Positions 1 through 9,088 of a stretch of DNA of 64,000 nt are shown piece after piece. The notes beneath the pieces are model-generated. The model ran no database searches. It was not told where the DNA came from and saw only the letters and a list, made by a program, of their open reading frames with translations. The translations under genes and the position numbers were made by a program. The stretch's first letter is position 1. Every line of letters starts with the position of its first letter. The stretch comes from Corynebacterium yonathiae (GTDB taxonomy: Bacteria > Actinomycetota > Actinomycetes > Mycobacteriales > Mycobacteriaceae), in the NCBI RefSeq assembly GCF_022288805.1, contig NZ_JAKOPM010000008.1, positions 1 to 64,000 on the forward strand, in the 5' to 3' direction.

Positions 1-1
1 C

Positions 2-244
2 AATGAGCTGCGGAAAGCTACTCGCAACAGGGTGCAGTTCACCAACGATGAATCAGCGCTCAAGACGCTGTGGTTGATGATCTGCAATATTGAAGACAAA
101 CGAGCTGCAAAGAGAGCAAAGCAAGGCAAACGGGTCTCAGCGACAGCCGGCAGACTCATGGAAGGAGCCCGAGTTTCCGGCTGGAAACAAGCCATCAACC
201 AAATGGCCGTGGCCTACCCCGACCGCTTCGACAAATACCTATAA
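2..244 (+). CDS. IS256-family transposase, C-terminal fragment (cut by window edge)
   Basis: The frame is open from base 2 to the TAA at 242-244 and gives about 80 residues. It begins NELRKATRNR and ends SGWKQAINQMAV...DRFDKYL, which matches the C-terminal tail of IS256-type DDE transposases (usual ending: an NELRK..TR.R stretch, then W..A.N.....DRF). The catalytic part would lie upstream of the window, so I cannot tell whether the element is intact. The gap 245-330 holds a CTTGACACGCTC stretch at about 269-280 that could belong to the terminal inverted repeat, but I cannot confirm it without the other end. The element lies directly in front of obg. Confidence 0.75.
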   Translation, partial: NELRKATRNRVQFTNDESALKTLWLMICNIEDKRAAKRAKQGKRVSATAGRLMEGARVSGWKQAINQMAVAYPDRFDKYL

Positions 245-346
245 ACCTAGCCCCACACACAAACAACTTGACACGCTCTTGGAGTCCAGCCCAAGATACG
301 CATTACACTGAGTAGGACAACTATTCAATGCACGGAGGATTTGACC

Positions 347-1879
347 ATGGCACGTTTTATTGACCGCGTTGTCCTGCACCTACAAGCAGGTGACGGTGGA
401 CACGGCTGTGTGTCTGTCCACCGCGAGAAGTTTAAGCCCTTAGGTGGCCCGGATGGCGGCAATGGTGGCCACGGTGGTGACATCATCCTCGAGGTTTCTG
501 AGCAAATCCATACGCTTATGGATTTCCACTACCGCCCGCATATTAAGGCCCAACGCGGCGGAAACGGTGCTGGTGATATGCGCAATGGTGCCCGTGGCGA
601 GAACCTGATTTTGGAGGTTCCGGCGGGCACGGTGGTGCGCACTGAGAAGGGTGAAACTTTGGCGGACCTTACCGTTCCCGGAACCCGGTTCGTGGCCGCA
701 GAAGGCGGGTTTGGTGGTCTGGGTAATGCCGCATTGGCTTCAAAGAACCGCAAGGCACCGGGTTTCGCTCTACAGGGTGAGCCGGGCCAGGCACACGATC
801 TGATCCTCGAGCTGAAATCCATGGCGGATGTAGGGCTGGTGGGCTTTCCATCCGCAGGTAAGTCCTCGCTCATCTCGGTGCTGTCGGCCGCAAAGCCCAA
901 GATCGGTGATTACCCCTTTACTACACTGCAGCCGAATCTCGGCGTGGTAGATATGGGAGATAGCTCCTTTACTATCGCGGACGTACCGGGCCTTATCCCC
1001 GGCGCAGCCGATGGCAAGGGGCTCGGGCTAGATTTCTTGCGCCATATTGAGCGCACCGCGGTGCTTGCTCACGTGGTGGATACCGCCACCATTGAGCCCG
1101 GCCGTGATCCGGTCTCTGATATTGAGGCGATGGAAAATGAGCTGGCAAAATACCAGGAGGCTTTGCAGGAAGATACTGGTTTAGGAGATTTGCGTGAACG
1201 CCCTCGCGTCATCATTTTGAATAAGGCAGATATACCTGAGGCTGAAGAGCTCGCAGAGTTCGTTAAGGATGACCTCAAGGAGAAATTCGGCTGGCCCGTC
1301 TTCATTATCTCCGCGGCGGCCCGCAAAGGCCTAGATCCGCTGAAGTATAAGCTGATGGAGATGGTGACCGAGCACCGCAAGGCCCAGCCATTGCCAAAGA
1401 AGGATAAGAACCACACCGTTATTCATCCCAAGGCGCAGGGCCATAAGAAGCATACCGGCTCCTTTGCTGATTTCACCGTGAAGGCCGATCCTGAGGTCGA
1501 GGGTGGCTTTATTGTTGAGGGCAAGAAGATTGATCGCTGGATTACCCAGACTGACTTTGAAAATGATGAGGCAGTAGGATTCTTGGCTGACCGCTTGGCC
1601 AAGGCCGGCGTGGAAGATGAGCTGCGCGAACAGGGGGCTGTGGAAGGCTGCCCGGTGACTATCGGTGGTATTACCTTTGAGTGGGAGCCGATGACCGGCG
1701 GTGATCCGACGATGGCTAGCCGCGGTGAAGACGCCCGCCTTAAGGGAACCGCCCGTGCTTCCGCAGCGGAGCGCAAGCGCGCCTCGCAGGCGCGCCGCGG
1801 TCTTATTGATGAATACGATTATGGCGATGATGAACAGGTCACTCGCGAGGGCGCTAACCGCGATAGGTGGCAGGGCTAG
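347..1879 (+). CDS. obg: GTPase ObgE/CgtA
   Basis: Obg-family GTPase of 510 residues, involved in late 50S ribosome assembly and stress or growth control. The N-terminal Obg fold (about 1-158) shows the typical glycine-rich repeats ([12 protein letters not shown] at 33-44). The G domain follows: G1 GFPSAGKSS at 166-174, G3 DVPG at 212-215, G4 NKAD near 293. A C-terminal OCT-type domain and a basic/acidic tail close it. I chose ATG 347 because ACGGAGGAT at 332-340 is a good ribosome binding site. In relatives obg follows rplU-rpmA; here an IS256 remnant is the upstream neighbour. Confidence 0.97.
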   Translation: MARFIDRVVLHLQAGDGGHGCVSVHREKFKPLGGPDGGNGGHGGDIILEVSEQIHTLMDFHYRPHIKAQRGGNGAGDMRNGARGENLILEVPAGTVVRTEKGETLADLTVPGTRFVAAEGGFGGLGNAALASKNRKAPGFALQGEPGQAHDLILELKSMADVGLVGFPSAGKSSLISVLSAAKPKIGDYPFTTLQPNLGVVDMGDSSFTIADVPGLIPGAADGKGLGLDFLRHIERTAVLAHVVDTATIEPGRDPVSDIEAMENELAKYQEALQEDTGLGDLRERPRVIILNKADIPEAEELAEFVKDDLKEKFGWPVFIISAAARKGLDPLKYKLMEMVTEHRKAQPLPKKDKNHTVIHPKAQGHKKHTGSFADFTVKADPEVEGGFIVEGKKIDRWITQTDFENDEAVGFLADRLAKAGVEDELREQGAVEGCPVTIGGITFEWEPMTGGDPTMASRGEDARLKGTARASAAERKRASQARRGLIDEYDYGDDEQVTREGANRDRWQG

Positions 1880-1925
1880 TTTCCAGATCCCCCTATTCTT
1901 GGGGTGTGCTGGAGGGTGGGCTTTG

Positions 1926-1931
1926 TAAACT
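1926..1931 (+). promoter_or_regulatory. -10 hexamer TAAACT, leaderless promoter of proB
   Basis: TAAACT ends 8 bases before the proB ATG at 1940, the spacing expected when the transcript starts at the start codon. No ribosome binding site lies at normal distance from 1940; GGAGGGTGGG at 1911-1920 is 19 bases away. Inferred by pattern only. Confidence 0.45.
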
Positions 1932-1939
1932 CGGTTGGT

Positions 1940-3172
1940 ATGTCTTCTGATGAACAGAAAGAGTCCATCCTTCCACTTCCGGTAGAGCCTTTTGCCGGAC
2001 CTACCGCTGATACCCCTTTTCCGGAACCTCGCGTTGAAAACCCCACTGCTTCGGGGTTTGAGTCGGATCTTCGTCACGACATCGCGCACGCCAAGCGCGT
2101 CGTAGTAAAGATTGGTTCCTCTTCTCTCACGGATGAGAACTTCCGCGTTTCCCAGGAAAAGATTGATCACATCGTTGATGCCGTCCATGCGCGCATGGGG
2201 CGCTCCGATGTCATTATCGTCTCTTCCGGTGCGGTTGCCGCCGGTATGGGGCCGCTGGGCCTGCACCAGCGGCCGACCGATTTGGCTACCAAGCAGGCTT
2301 CGGCGTCCGTCGGCCAGGTGCACTTGGCCTATGTGTGGGGCCAGTCCTTTGCGCGTTATAAGCGCACCATCGGCCAAGTCCTCTTGACTGCCTCCGATAC
2401 CGGACACCGCGATCGTGCCCGCAACGCGCAGCGCACCATCGATCGTCTCCGCCAGCTGCGTACCATTCCTATCGTCAACGAGAATGACGCCGTGGCTACC
2501 TCGGAGATGCACTTTGGCGATAACGATCGCCTCTCCGCGCTGGTGGCCAACCTGGTGGGTGCTGATGCGCTCTTCCTCTTCTCCGATGTGGATGGCCTGT
2601 ATGACAAGAACCCGGCCGAGCCGGACGCTAAGTTCATCGATGAAGTGCGCACCGGCAAGGACTTGAAGGGCGTTGTAGCTGGCGATGGCGGCAAGGTGGG
2701 CACCGGTGGTATGGCCACCAAGGTCTCTGCAGCCCGCCTTGCAACCCGCGGCGGCATTCCGGTGCTGTTGACCTCCACGGATAATATTGGCCCCGCGCTT
2801 GCCGACGCCTCCGTAGGAACCGTCTTCCACACCCGCGAGGAACGCCAGCTTTCCGCCTGGAAGTTCTGGGCACTTTACTGCGCAGATACCGGCGGAGCCG
2901 TCCGCCTCGATGAAGGCGCTAAACAAGCCGTGACCGAGGGCGGTAATTCACTGCTGGCCGTGGGCATTACCGATGTGCAAGGCGAGTTCACCAAGGGCGA
3001 AATCATCGATATCCTCGGTCCGAATGGCGAGGTCATCGGCCGTGGCGAAGTCCGTTTCGACTCCGAGGAACTGCACGGTATTAAGGGAAAGAAGATGGAA
3101 GAACTTCCTGAGGAGCAGCGCCGCTCAGTTGTTCACGCCGATTACCTCTCCAACTTCGCCTCCCGTATTTAA
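1940..3172 (+). CDS. proB: Glutamate 5-kinase
   Basis: First enzyme of proline biosynthesis: phosphorylates glutamate to glutamyl-5-phosphate with ATP. 410 residues. The amino-acid kinase domain begins near residue 52 ([11 protein letters not shown]), continues with SSGAVAAG and INEND-type motifs (VNENDAV) and ends with GTGGMATKV; a C-terminal PUA domain follows (about 310-400). About 50 acidic, proline-rich residues precede the kinase domain, longer than usual; no start codon exists in frame between 1940 and the domain, so the extension looks real. ATG 1940 fits a leaderless start. Its product is the substrate-level partner of proA at 5624. Confidence 0.95.
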   Translation: MSSDEQKESILPLPVEPFAGPTADTPFPEPRVENPTASGFESDLRHDIAHAKRVVVKIGSSSLTDENFRVSQEKIDHIVDAVHARMGRSDVIIVSSGAVAAGMGPLGLHQRPTDLATKQASASVGQVHLAYVWGQSFARYKRTIGQVLLTASDTGHRDRARNAQRTIDRLRQLRTIPIVNENDAVATSEMHFGDNDRLSALVANLVGADALFLFSDVDGLYDKNPAEPDAKFIDEVRTGKDLKGVVAGDGGKVGTGGMATKVSAARLATRGGIPVLLTSTDNIGPALADASVGTVFHTREERQLSAWKFWALYCADTGGAVRLDEGAKQAVTEGGNSLLAVGITDVQGEFTKGEIIDILGPNGEVIGRGEVRFDSEELHGIKGKKMEELPEEQRRSVVHADYLSNFASRI

Positions 3173-3193
3173 ACCCAAGTCCCTGATTCCCCG

Positions 3194-3199
3194 TATGGT
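3194..3199 (+). promoter_or_regulatory. -10 hexamer TATGGT, leaderless promoter of the first dehydrogenase
   Basis: TATGGT lies 6 bases before ATG 3206, in the 33-base gap after proB. There is no purine-rich ribosome binding site in front of the ATG, which suggests a leaderless transcript. Confidence 0.4.
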
Positions 3200-3205
3200 T
3201 GGGGC

Positions 3206-4135
3206 ATGAAATATTTCATGGGTCCGGACACCTGGCAGCCGATGGTAGAAGATATCGAGGCTGCCGGGCACGAACGCGTAAATAGCATTGAAGATGCCGA
3301 GGTCTATATCAACAATGCGCCCAACCCGCGCCGCATCCCCGAGATGCCGGAGAACATCGGTTGGGTGCAGCATTGTTTTACCGGTGTAAACCAGCTCATT
3401 GATGCCGGCGTCATCACCCCAGACGGCGTACCGTGGTGCAATTCCGCCGGCGCTTTTGCCCAGCCGGTGGCCGAATCTGCACTTGGCCTGGCACTTTCAC
3501 AGGCGCACCACCACAAAGCCTTCGCCCAGGCCGCTTCGTGGTCGGTAGCGCAGGAGCTGGATAAAACCCAGGCGTGGCTTTATAACCAGCAAGGACCGAA
3601 GAAGGTAGCGATCTTTGGCGCTGGGGGCATCGGCAAGCAGCTTATTAAGCTTCTTAAACCGTTTGGAGTGCACATTACCGCGGTTAATCGCTCCGGCCGC
3701 GCCGTGGAAGGCGCGGGTGAAGTCGTGCCCATGGATCGGGCAGAACACGTGTGGGGCGAGGCGGATTTCATTTTCTGCATCCTGCCGGCGACCAAAGACA
3801 CCGAGGGGCTTATCGATGCCGCCACGTTCCGCGCGATGAAGCCTTCCGCCATCTTTATCAACGTCGGCCGCGGCAGCACCGTAGTAACTGATGATCTAGT
3901 GGCGGCCCTGCGCGATGGCGAGATCGCCGGTGCCGGCTTGGAAGTTATGGATCCCGAACCACTGCCTGATGGCCACCCGCTATATGGCCTGCCTAATTGC
4001 ACCATGACGCCGCACATGGCTGCTTCCGCGCACGTGGCGCAATATCACCTCGGTGCTATCTTCAACGCCAACGCTGCGGCGTGGGAGAGGGGAGAGGCCA
4101 TGCCCACCCGTGTCGATGTGGAGGCTGGATACTAA
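3206..4135 (+). CDS. D-isomer-specific 2-hydroxyacid dehydrogenase family protein (copy 1)
   Basis: 309 residues, NAD(P)-dependent oxidoreductase fold. A Rossmann motif is visible (IFGAGGIGKQL near residue 135), then the family's catalytic Arg (NVGRG), Glu (DPEPLPDGHP) and His (TPHMA). Substrate unknown. A gene of this family is also found between proB and proA in C. glutamicum, as I recall, where it is called an unknown dehydrogenase. It overlaps the next gene by one base (TAATG), so the two are co-translated. Its paralogue at 4135 shares the MKY.M start and the whole motif series, so this is a tandem duplication. A link to proline metabolism is only positional. Confidence 0.9.
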   Translation: MKYFMGPDTWQPMVEDIEAAGHERVNSIEDAEVYINNAPNPRRIPEMPENIGWVQHCFTGVNQLIDAGVITPDGVPWCNSAGAFAQPVAESALGLALSQAHHHKAFAQAASWSVAQELDKTQAWLYNQQGPKKVAIFGAGGIGKQLIKLLKPFGVHITAVNRSGRAVEGAGEVVPMDRAEHVWGEADFIFCILPATKDTEGLIDAATFRAMKPSAIFINVGRGSTVVTDDLVAALRDGEIAGAGLEVMDPEPLPDGHPLYGLPNCTMTPHMAASAHVAQYHLGAIFNANAAAWERGEAMPTRVDVEAGY

Positions 4136-5040
4136 TGAAATACGCAATGCTGCCCACCCCGTGGGAGGAAACCTTGCACGCCCTGGATGCGGCGGGCCAT
4201 GAGCGTGTTGCGCTGGACGACGCCGAAGTCCTCATCTTCAATGGCGGTCCGGATGACTTCCCGCAGCCCCTGCCACCGAGCGTGGGCCTCGTGCAGGTCC
4301 CCTTTGCCGGGGTGGACCACCTGCTCGACGTCATGCGTGATACCACCGCCCGCTGGTCCAATGCAGCAGGGCTCTATGATGCCACCGTGGCCGAATCCAC
4401 TATCGGGCTCCTGCTCGCCCAGCTACACGCGCATAAACGCGTGGGAACCAGCTGGTCTAACCGTGCCGACGTCGAGGCTCATACCAGCTTTCTCTTTGAG
4501 GATAAGACGGTAGCGGTGGTGGGCGCTGGGGGCATCGGAAAGCGGCTTATTCGCATGTTGGCAGGTTTTGGTCCGCGCATCATTGCGGTCAATCGCTCCG
4601 GCAGCCCAGTGGAGGGTGCCGATGAAACCTTCGCTACCGCGGATATCGAGCGCGTGTGGCCGGCTGCCGATTATTTCGTGGCGCTTGCGCCGCTAACAGA
4701 GCAAACACACCAGCTTTTTGATGCTGCTGCCTTCCGCGCCATGCCTGACCACGCAGTGGTAATCAACGTCGGTCGCGGTCCGCTTGTGGACACCGAGGCT
4801 TTAGTCGAGGCCTTGCGCGAAGGGCAGATAGCCGGCGCTGGCCTAGATGTAACCGACCCTGAACCTTTGCCCGATGGACACCCGTTGTGGGAAATGCCCA
4901 ACGTGGTCATTACCCCGCATCTGGCCAATCCGCCTTATTCGGTACGTCGCCGGATAGGGGTGCATACGGTAGGGGTTATAGAGCGTTTTGCTGCCGGTGA
5001 GGCTCTTCCCACGGAAGTAAATATCGAGGCAGGTTATTGA
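4135..5040 (+). CDS. D-isomer-specific 2-hydroxyacid dehydrogenase family protein (copy 2)
   Basis: 301 residues, paralogue of the preceding gene. Rossmann motif VVGAGGIGKRL near residue 125; catalytic Arg in NVGRGPL, Glu in DPEPLPDGHP, His in TPHLA. The ATG overlaps the TAA of copy 1, and its own TGA overlaps the ATG of the DUF1707 gene, so three genes are translationally coupled. The frame is open upstream to 3997, but that part overlaps copy 1 and does not resemble the family. The two copies differ clearly in the N-terminal substrate-lid half, so they may act on different substrates. Confidence 0.9.
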   Translation: MKYAMLPTPWEETLHALDAAGHERVALDDAEVLIFNGGPDDFPQPLPPSVGLVQVPFAGVDHLLDVMRDTTARWSNAAGLYDATVAESTIGLLLAQLHAHKRVGTSWSNRADVEAHTSFLFEDKTVAVVGAGGIGKRLIRMLAGFGPRIIAVNRSGSPVEGADETFATADIERVWPAADYFVALAPLTEQTHQLFDAAAFRAMPDHAVVINVGRGPLVDTEALVEALREGQIAGAGLDVTDPEPLPDGHPLWEMPNVVITPHLANPPYSVRRRIGVHTVGVIERFAAGEALPTEVNIEAGY

Positions 5041-5612
5041 TGGACACCCCGGATATTCCCGTTGGCGATGCCGAACGCAAAAGGGCCCTAGATGAGCTTG
5101 CCCAGCATTTTTCCAATGGGGATTTAAGCGATGTCGAATTCGACCGGCGTGGCAGCGCCATTGCAAGGGCTGCCACTCGCGCCGATATCGACTATCATCT
5201 TGCGGATCTGCCGGCGCTTGCACACACTGGCGCGCACGCCGACGAGCAACAGCCCCAGGATAGCGGCCTCGAGGACTCAGGTGAGCTCAACCCCAGCCCT
5301 GAAGAACTTGCAGACCTGCGCCGGCGTCACAAGAAAGTGCAGAGGGTCGACGCATTTTCCTGGAGCCTGCTTGTCGCGGTGTGCGTGCTCCACTTCTTTG
5401 TCGCTGACGTACCTTATTTTTGGGTGGTTTTTATCGTCTCTTTTGCGCTTTCAGCGGGCGCGCGCCAGGTATTTGATTTGAGCTTCTTCGAAGAAGAGCA
5501 CCTCATGCTGCTCAAAGGAGAAGAAAAAGAAGAGCGCTGTGCTGCGGCCGAGCGACGCGGCGCAGGAAGGCCGAAGGAAGAAACGGCTGACACGCCCGTG
5601 GCCTTTCGTTAA
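5040..5612 (+). CDS. DUF1707 domain membrane protein
   Basis: 190 residues. The N-terminal 55 residues form a DUF1707 (SHOCT-like) module: VGDAERKRALDELAQHF, then a GDL...EFDRR segment and a second helix ending in LADLP. Then comes a variable acidic linker, a basic RRRHKK patch, and two closely spaced hydrophobic segments (about 101-117 and 121-138), giving a small two-helix membrane protein with a charged cytoplasmic tail. DUF1707 proteins are common in actinobacteria, role unknown. ATG 5040 overlaps the TGA of the dehydrogenase; a TTG one codon earlier is the alternative. Confidence 0.8.
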   Translation: MDTPDIPVGDAERKRALDELAQHFSNGDLSDVEFDRRGSAIARAATRADIDYHLADLPALAHTGAHADEQQPQDSGLEDSGELNPSPEELADLRRRHKKVQRVDAFSWSLLVAVCVLHFFVADVPYFWVVFIVSFALSAGARQVFDLSFFEEEHLMLLKGEEKEERCAAAERRGAGRPKEETADTPVAFR

Positions 5613-5615
5613 GCT
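5610..5615 (+). promoter_or_regulatory. -10 hexamer TAAGCT, leaderless promoter of proA
   Basis: TAAGCT overlaps the stop codon of the DUF1707 gene and ends 8 bases before the proA ATG at 5624. No ribosome binding site is seen. It would give proA its own transcript inside the proline cluster. Confidence 0.4.
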
Positions 5616-5623
5616 GGTATGAC

Positions 5624-6892
5624 ATGAGCAACACTGAACGTGAAGAAGTTCTGTCCAAAGCCCGTTCTGCCAAGGATGTCGCGCCTACAGTGGCGCAGCT
5701 GTCCACGCCGCGCAAGAATGAGATCTTGCAGCGCGCAGCCGAAAATCTTATTGCCCACACCGAAGATATTCTTGCCGCCAATAAGCAGGATATCGACGCC
5801 GGCCGCGAACGCGGCATGTCCGAGTCCCTTATTGACCGCCTGTCTCTCGACGCCGCACGCGTGGAAGGGATTGCCGGCGGCCTGCGCCAGGTAGCCGGCC
5901 TGCAGGACCCAGTAGGGGAGATCCTGCAGGGTCGCACCATGGATAACGGAATCCAGATGAAGCAGGTGCGCGTGCCGCTCGGCGTCATGGGCATGGTTTA
6001 TGAGGCTCGCCCAAATGTAACCGTGGATGCTTTTGGCCTTGCCATTAAGTCCGGCAACGTGCCGCTGCTGCGCGGTTCCAAATCCGCGCGCAACTCCAAC
6101 GCCAAGCTGGTAGAAATCTTGCAGAATACCCTTGCCGAGTTTGATTTACCGCGCGAGGCTGTGCAGCTTCTGCCGTGCGAGACGCACGATTCCGTCCAAG
6201 ACCTCATCACCGCCCGTGGGCTGGTGGACCTGGTTATTCCGCGCGGTGGTGCAAAGCTTATTGAAGCCGTCGTTACCGGCGCCACCGTTCCCGCCATTGA
6301 AACTGGCACCGGCAATTGCCACTTCTACGTGGATGCTTCAGCCGACTTGGACAAGGCCATCGACATGGTCATCAACGGCAAGACCCGCCGCACTTCCGTG
6401 TGTAACTCCACAGAGTGCGTGCTTATTGACGCCGCATTGGAAGATTCCGCCAAGCTCCGCATCATCGCTGCGCTGCAGGAAGCGGGCGTGACCATTCACG
6501 GCGACGTCGCTGAGCTCGAGGCCTTCGGCGTCGAGGATGCCGTGCAGGCTACCGAAGAGGATTGGCGCGAGGAGTCGCTGTCCATGGATATCTGCGCCAA
6601 GGTGGTTGACGGCGTCGATGGCGCTATTGCGCACATCACCGAGTTCACCACTGGCCATACCGAGGCCATCGCCGCGCAAGACGCCGATGTCCTAGTGAAA
6701 TTCGGCAACGAGGTGGATGCCGCAGCGGTGATGCTCAACGCCTCTACCGCCTTCACCGATGGCGAGGTCTACGGCATGGGTGCCGAAATTGGCATTTCCA
6801 CCCAGAAGCTGCATGCCCGCGGCCCAATGGCGCTGCCGGAGCTCACCTCTTCTAAGTGGATCCTGCAGGGTACCGGTCAGACCCGTCCATAA
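5624..6892 (+). CDS. proA: Glutamate-5-semialdehyde dehydrogenase (gamma-glutamyl phosphate reductase)
   Basis: 422 residues, full length for the family. Reduces glutamyl-5-phosphate with NADPH to glutamate semialdehyde, the second step of proline biosynthesis after ProB. Recognisable features are the VRVPLGVMGMVYEARPNVT cofactor segment, the TGTGNCH motif, and the catalytic cysteine in TSVCNSTE. The C-terminal region ends GPMALPELTSSKW, typical of ProA. The gene stands 2.4 kb from proB, the gap filled by two dehydrogenases and a membrane protein. Confidence 0.97.
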   Translation: MSNTEREEVLSKARSAKDVAPTVAQLSTPRKNEILQRAAENLIAHTEDILAANKQDIDAGRERGMSESLIDRLSLDAARVEGIAGGLRQVAGLQDPVGEILQGRTMDNGIQMKQVRVPLGVMGMVYEARPNVTVDAFGLAIKSGNVPLLRGSKSARNSNAKLVEILQNTLAEFDLPREAVQLLPCETHDSVQDLITARGLVDLVIPRGGAKLIEAVVTGATVPAIETGTGNCHFYVDASADLDKAIDMVINGKTRRTSVCNSTECVLIDAALEDSAKLRIIAALQEAGVTIHGDVAELEAFGVEDAVQATEEDWREESLSMDICAKVVDGVDGAIAHITEFTTGHTEAIAAQDADVLVKFGNEVDAAAVMLNASTAFTDGEVYGMGAEIGISTQKLHARGPMALPELTSSKWILQGTGQTRP

Positions 6893-6903
6893 TTCTCCCC
6901 GCC

Positions 6904-7860
6904 ATGATTCGATCTGCTTTCTTCCGTGCCGCCGTCGCCCTAAGCGCCTCGGCGGCGCTTGCCGTTTCTATAGCCCCCGCCGCCGCCACCGCGAATGCTG
7001 CCCCCGTCGTGCCCCAGGCAGCGGCACAATCCGCCCCATCACCGCAGCCTGCTGGGTGTCCCGAGTTCGTCGTTTTGGCTGCTCGTGGCTCCGACCAGAA
7101 TGAGGAATACGGCGAGTATTTCGGACCGCAGCAGTATTCGCCGCATGCCGCGCCGTCGAATGGCTATGAAGGGGCAAACCTCTCCGCGCTTTTTCATCTA
7201 GTGGAAAAACGCCATCCCGGCACGATGGATAGAGTCCATGTCCTCGCCCTTGACCCCCAGGCATACCCGGCATCAATGAACCTGCCGCCGCTGGCGCAGG
7301 AAGGTGAGCAGTTGAATCCGCTCCAGCTTATTCGCCGCCTCGGTGGGGTAGTGATGGAGTATCCGTTGCACGAGCTGGCGTATTCGGTCACCGTTGGTTT
7401 TGTACATAGTTTGCGCACCGGCATGGCCAACGCTCCGCGCGTGGTGGAAAAGTATGAGCGCGAAACAGGCTGCCAGCCGCGCTATATTACGGCTGGCTAC
7501 TCCCAAGGCGCCATTGTCGCTACCAGCGCGGAGCGCTACCTTGCGCAACGAGGCAAGCTCGCGGGGGCAGTTTACCTGGGCAATCCCCTCAGCCGTCCCC
7601 ACGGTATGGCGGGCTGGCTACCGCAGCATTTGCTCTTACAACCTGCGGCATTGCCGGACTCGCGCCGCCTTAACTATTGCTTGGACGGAGACTTCGTTTG
7701 CGACCTGAACCTCGCCTCCGCCCACGACGCGTTGGCTACCAAGGCGGCTCGCCATGCTTCTTATTTTGTAGAGCCCTCGCTTGGCGACGCCGCTTTTGCC
7801 GACTCCCTCGCCACTTTGCTTACTCCCTCCTCGGCCGGGGACTATAATCACCACCCATGA
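6904..7860 (+). CDS. Secreted cutinase-family serine esterase
   Basis: 318 residues with a signal peptide (basic start, hydrophobic core about 7-25, Ala-rich cleavage region ending near ANAA at 30-33). The alpha/beta-hydrolase core has nucleophile Ser200 in GYSQGA, the GD.VC motif with catalytic Asp263, and His284 in RHASY; cysteines at 190, 259 and 266 match the conserved disulfide pattern. Cutinase-like proteins of mycolic-acid bacteria act as lipases or esterases at the envelope. ATG 6904 is the start that gives a proper signal peptide; the frame is open upstream into proA. It overlaps nadD by 4 bases. Confidence 0.88.
   Translation: MIRSAFFRAAVALSASAALAVSIAPAAATANAAPVVPQAAAQSAPSPQPAGCPEFVVLAARGSDQNEEYGEYFGPQQYSPHAAPSNGYEGANLSALFHLVEKRHPGTMDRVHVLALDPQAYPASMNLPPLAQEGEQLNPLQLIRRLGGVVMEYPLHELAYSVTVGFVHSLRTGMANAPRVVEKYERETGCQPRYITAGYSQGAIVATSAERYLAQRGKLAGAVYLGNPLSRPHGMAGWLPQHLLLQPAALPDSRRLNYCLDGDFVCDLNLASAHDALATKAARHASYFVEPSLGDAAFADSLATLLTPSSAGDYNHHP
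7843..7848 (+). promoter_or_regulatory. Consensus -10 hexamer TATAAT, leaderless promoter of nadD
   Basis: A perfect TATAAT inside the last codons of the cutinase gene ends 8 bases before the nadD ATG. It would start a leaderless nadD transcript independent of the cutinase. No clear -35 box is seen. Confidence 0.5.
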
Positions 7861-8474
7861 CTAGCCCACAGCGCATCGGCATCATGGGTGGCACCTTTGA
7901 CCCCATTCACAATGGTCACTTAGTAGCCGCCAGTGAAGCCGCACATCGCTTTGCCCTCGATACCGTAGTATTCGTACCCACCGGGCAGCCGTGGCAAAAA
8001 TCCCATCGCGAGGTTACCGCCGCCGAGCACCGCTACTTGATGACGATGGTGGCTACCGCATCTAATCCGCGCTTTACCGTCTCGCGTGTGGATATTGACC
8101 GCGAGGGGCCTACATATACCATCGATACACTGCGGGACCTGCGCGAACTTTTTCCAAAAGCGGAGTTTTACTTCATCACCGGGGCCGACTCGCTGGCCTC
8201 CATTATGAGCTGGCATAACTGGGAAGAGATGCTGGAGATGGCGCACTTCGTGGGCGTGACCCGCCCCGGCTATGAATTAAGCGCCGATATGCTGCCCGCC
8301 GATGCGCAGGAGGATATCGATCTTATTGATATCCCCGCCATGGCCATTTCCTCCACCGCGTGCCGCGAACGCGCCGCCCAAGGGCAGCCCGTGTGGTATC
8401 TCGTACCGGACGGGGTAGTGCAGTACATCACCAAGAATAATCTCTACGGTCCCAACCCAGATAAGCCTCTGTAG
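7857..8474 (+). CDS. nadD: Nicotinate-nucleotide adenylyltransferase
   Basis: 205 residues. Transfers AMP from ATP to nicotinate mononucleotide in NAD synthesis. The nucleotidyltransferase motif [12 protein letters not shown] (residues about 10-21) and the C-terminal ISSTACR (the ISSTxxR family signature) are both present, with the [15 protein letters not shown] segment typical of NadD. Its ATG overlaps the TGA of the cutinase gene. nadD-rsfS is a very common bacterial gene pair and is kept here. Confidence 0.95.
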   Translation: MTSPQRIGIMGGTFDPIHNGHLVAASEAAHRFALDTVVFVPTGQPWQKSHREVTAAEHRYLMTMVATASNPRFTVSRVDIDREGPTYTIDTLRDLRELFPKAEFYFITGADSLASIMSWHNWEEMLEMAHFVGVTRPGYELSADMLPADAQEDIDLIDIPAMAISSTACRERAAQGQPVWYLVPDGVVQYITKNNLYGPNPDKPL

Positions 8475-8541
8475 AAACTTCTGCGGCCTTTCCCAGATTT
8501 TGGGCACGGGCCTGCTAAACGTGCAAGAATAGAACTTTAAT

Positions 8542-8577
8542 AGAGATAGTTCATATCGAAGAGATAGTTCATATCGA
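8542..8577 (+). repeat. Exact 18-bp tandem duplication between nadD and rsfS
   Basis: AGAGATAGTTCATATCGA occurs twice head to tail (8542-8559 and 8560-8577) with no mismatch. It is AT-rich compared with its surroundings and lies 34 bases before the rsfS start, in the likely promoter or leader. The copies are long enough to vary in number by slippage. Confidence 0.85.
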
Positions 8578-8611
8578 ATGTACTCAGACGCGAAAAGGGA
8601 AGTTTTATACA

Positions 8612-9082
8612 TTGTCTACTTCTGATCTTGCCCGTCGCATGGCAGAAACCGCGGCACACGCCGCGCAAGAAAAGTTGGCCACCAATATCGCGGCCATTGA
8701 TGTCTCCGATGTCCTCGCAATTACCGAGGTCTTCGTGTTGGCTTCTGCGGATAACGAGCGCCAGGTGGGCTCCATCGTGGATGAAGTCGAAGATGAAATG
8801 ACCAAGCAGGGCTTCGAACCGCAGCGCCGCGAAGGCAACCGCGAAAACCGCTGGGTACTCCTGGACTACGGCAATATCGTTGTCCACGTCCAGCGCAATG
8901 ACCAGCGCGAGTTCTACGGCTTGGACCGCCTGTACCACGATTGCCCGGCACTGGAGATCGAGGGCATCGAAGCCCCGGAGCGGCCGGGTGAATGGACCAA
9001 TGGCGTCAACCCACGTGAGGTTGATTCCATCGATGAGCTCCCACTGGCCGATAAGGTCCCGGGTGAGGACGAGGAGCTTTAA
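8612..9082 (+). CDS. rsfS: Ribosome silencing factor RsfS
   Basis: 156 residues, Iojap/RsfS family. Binds ribosomal protein uL14 and blocks subunit joining in poor conditions. Visible family parts are DVLAITEVFVLASADNERQV, then the GNRENRWVLLDYGNIVVHV core and EFYGLDRLYHDCP. The acidic C-terminal tail of about 35 residues is common in corynebacteria. The start is TTG at 8612, preceded by AAAAGGGAAG at 8594-8603 as ribosome binding site. An 18-bp tandem duplication lies just upstream. Confidence 0.93.
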   Translation: MSTSDLARRMAETAAHAAQEKLATNIAAIDVSDVLAITEVFVLASADNERQVGSIVDEVEDEMTKQGFEPQRREGNRENRWVLLDYGNIVVHVQRNDQREFYGLDRLYHDCPALEIEGIEAPERPGEWTNGVNPREVDSIDELPLADKVPGEDEEL

Positions 9083-9088
9083 ACCCGC

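Noticed and set aside
1331..2926. Long minus-strand open frame (531 codons) across obg and proB
   Set aside because: It is antisense to two certain genes, has no family motif and arises from high third-position GC.
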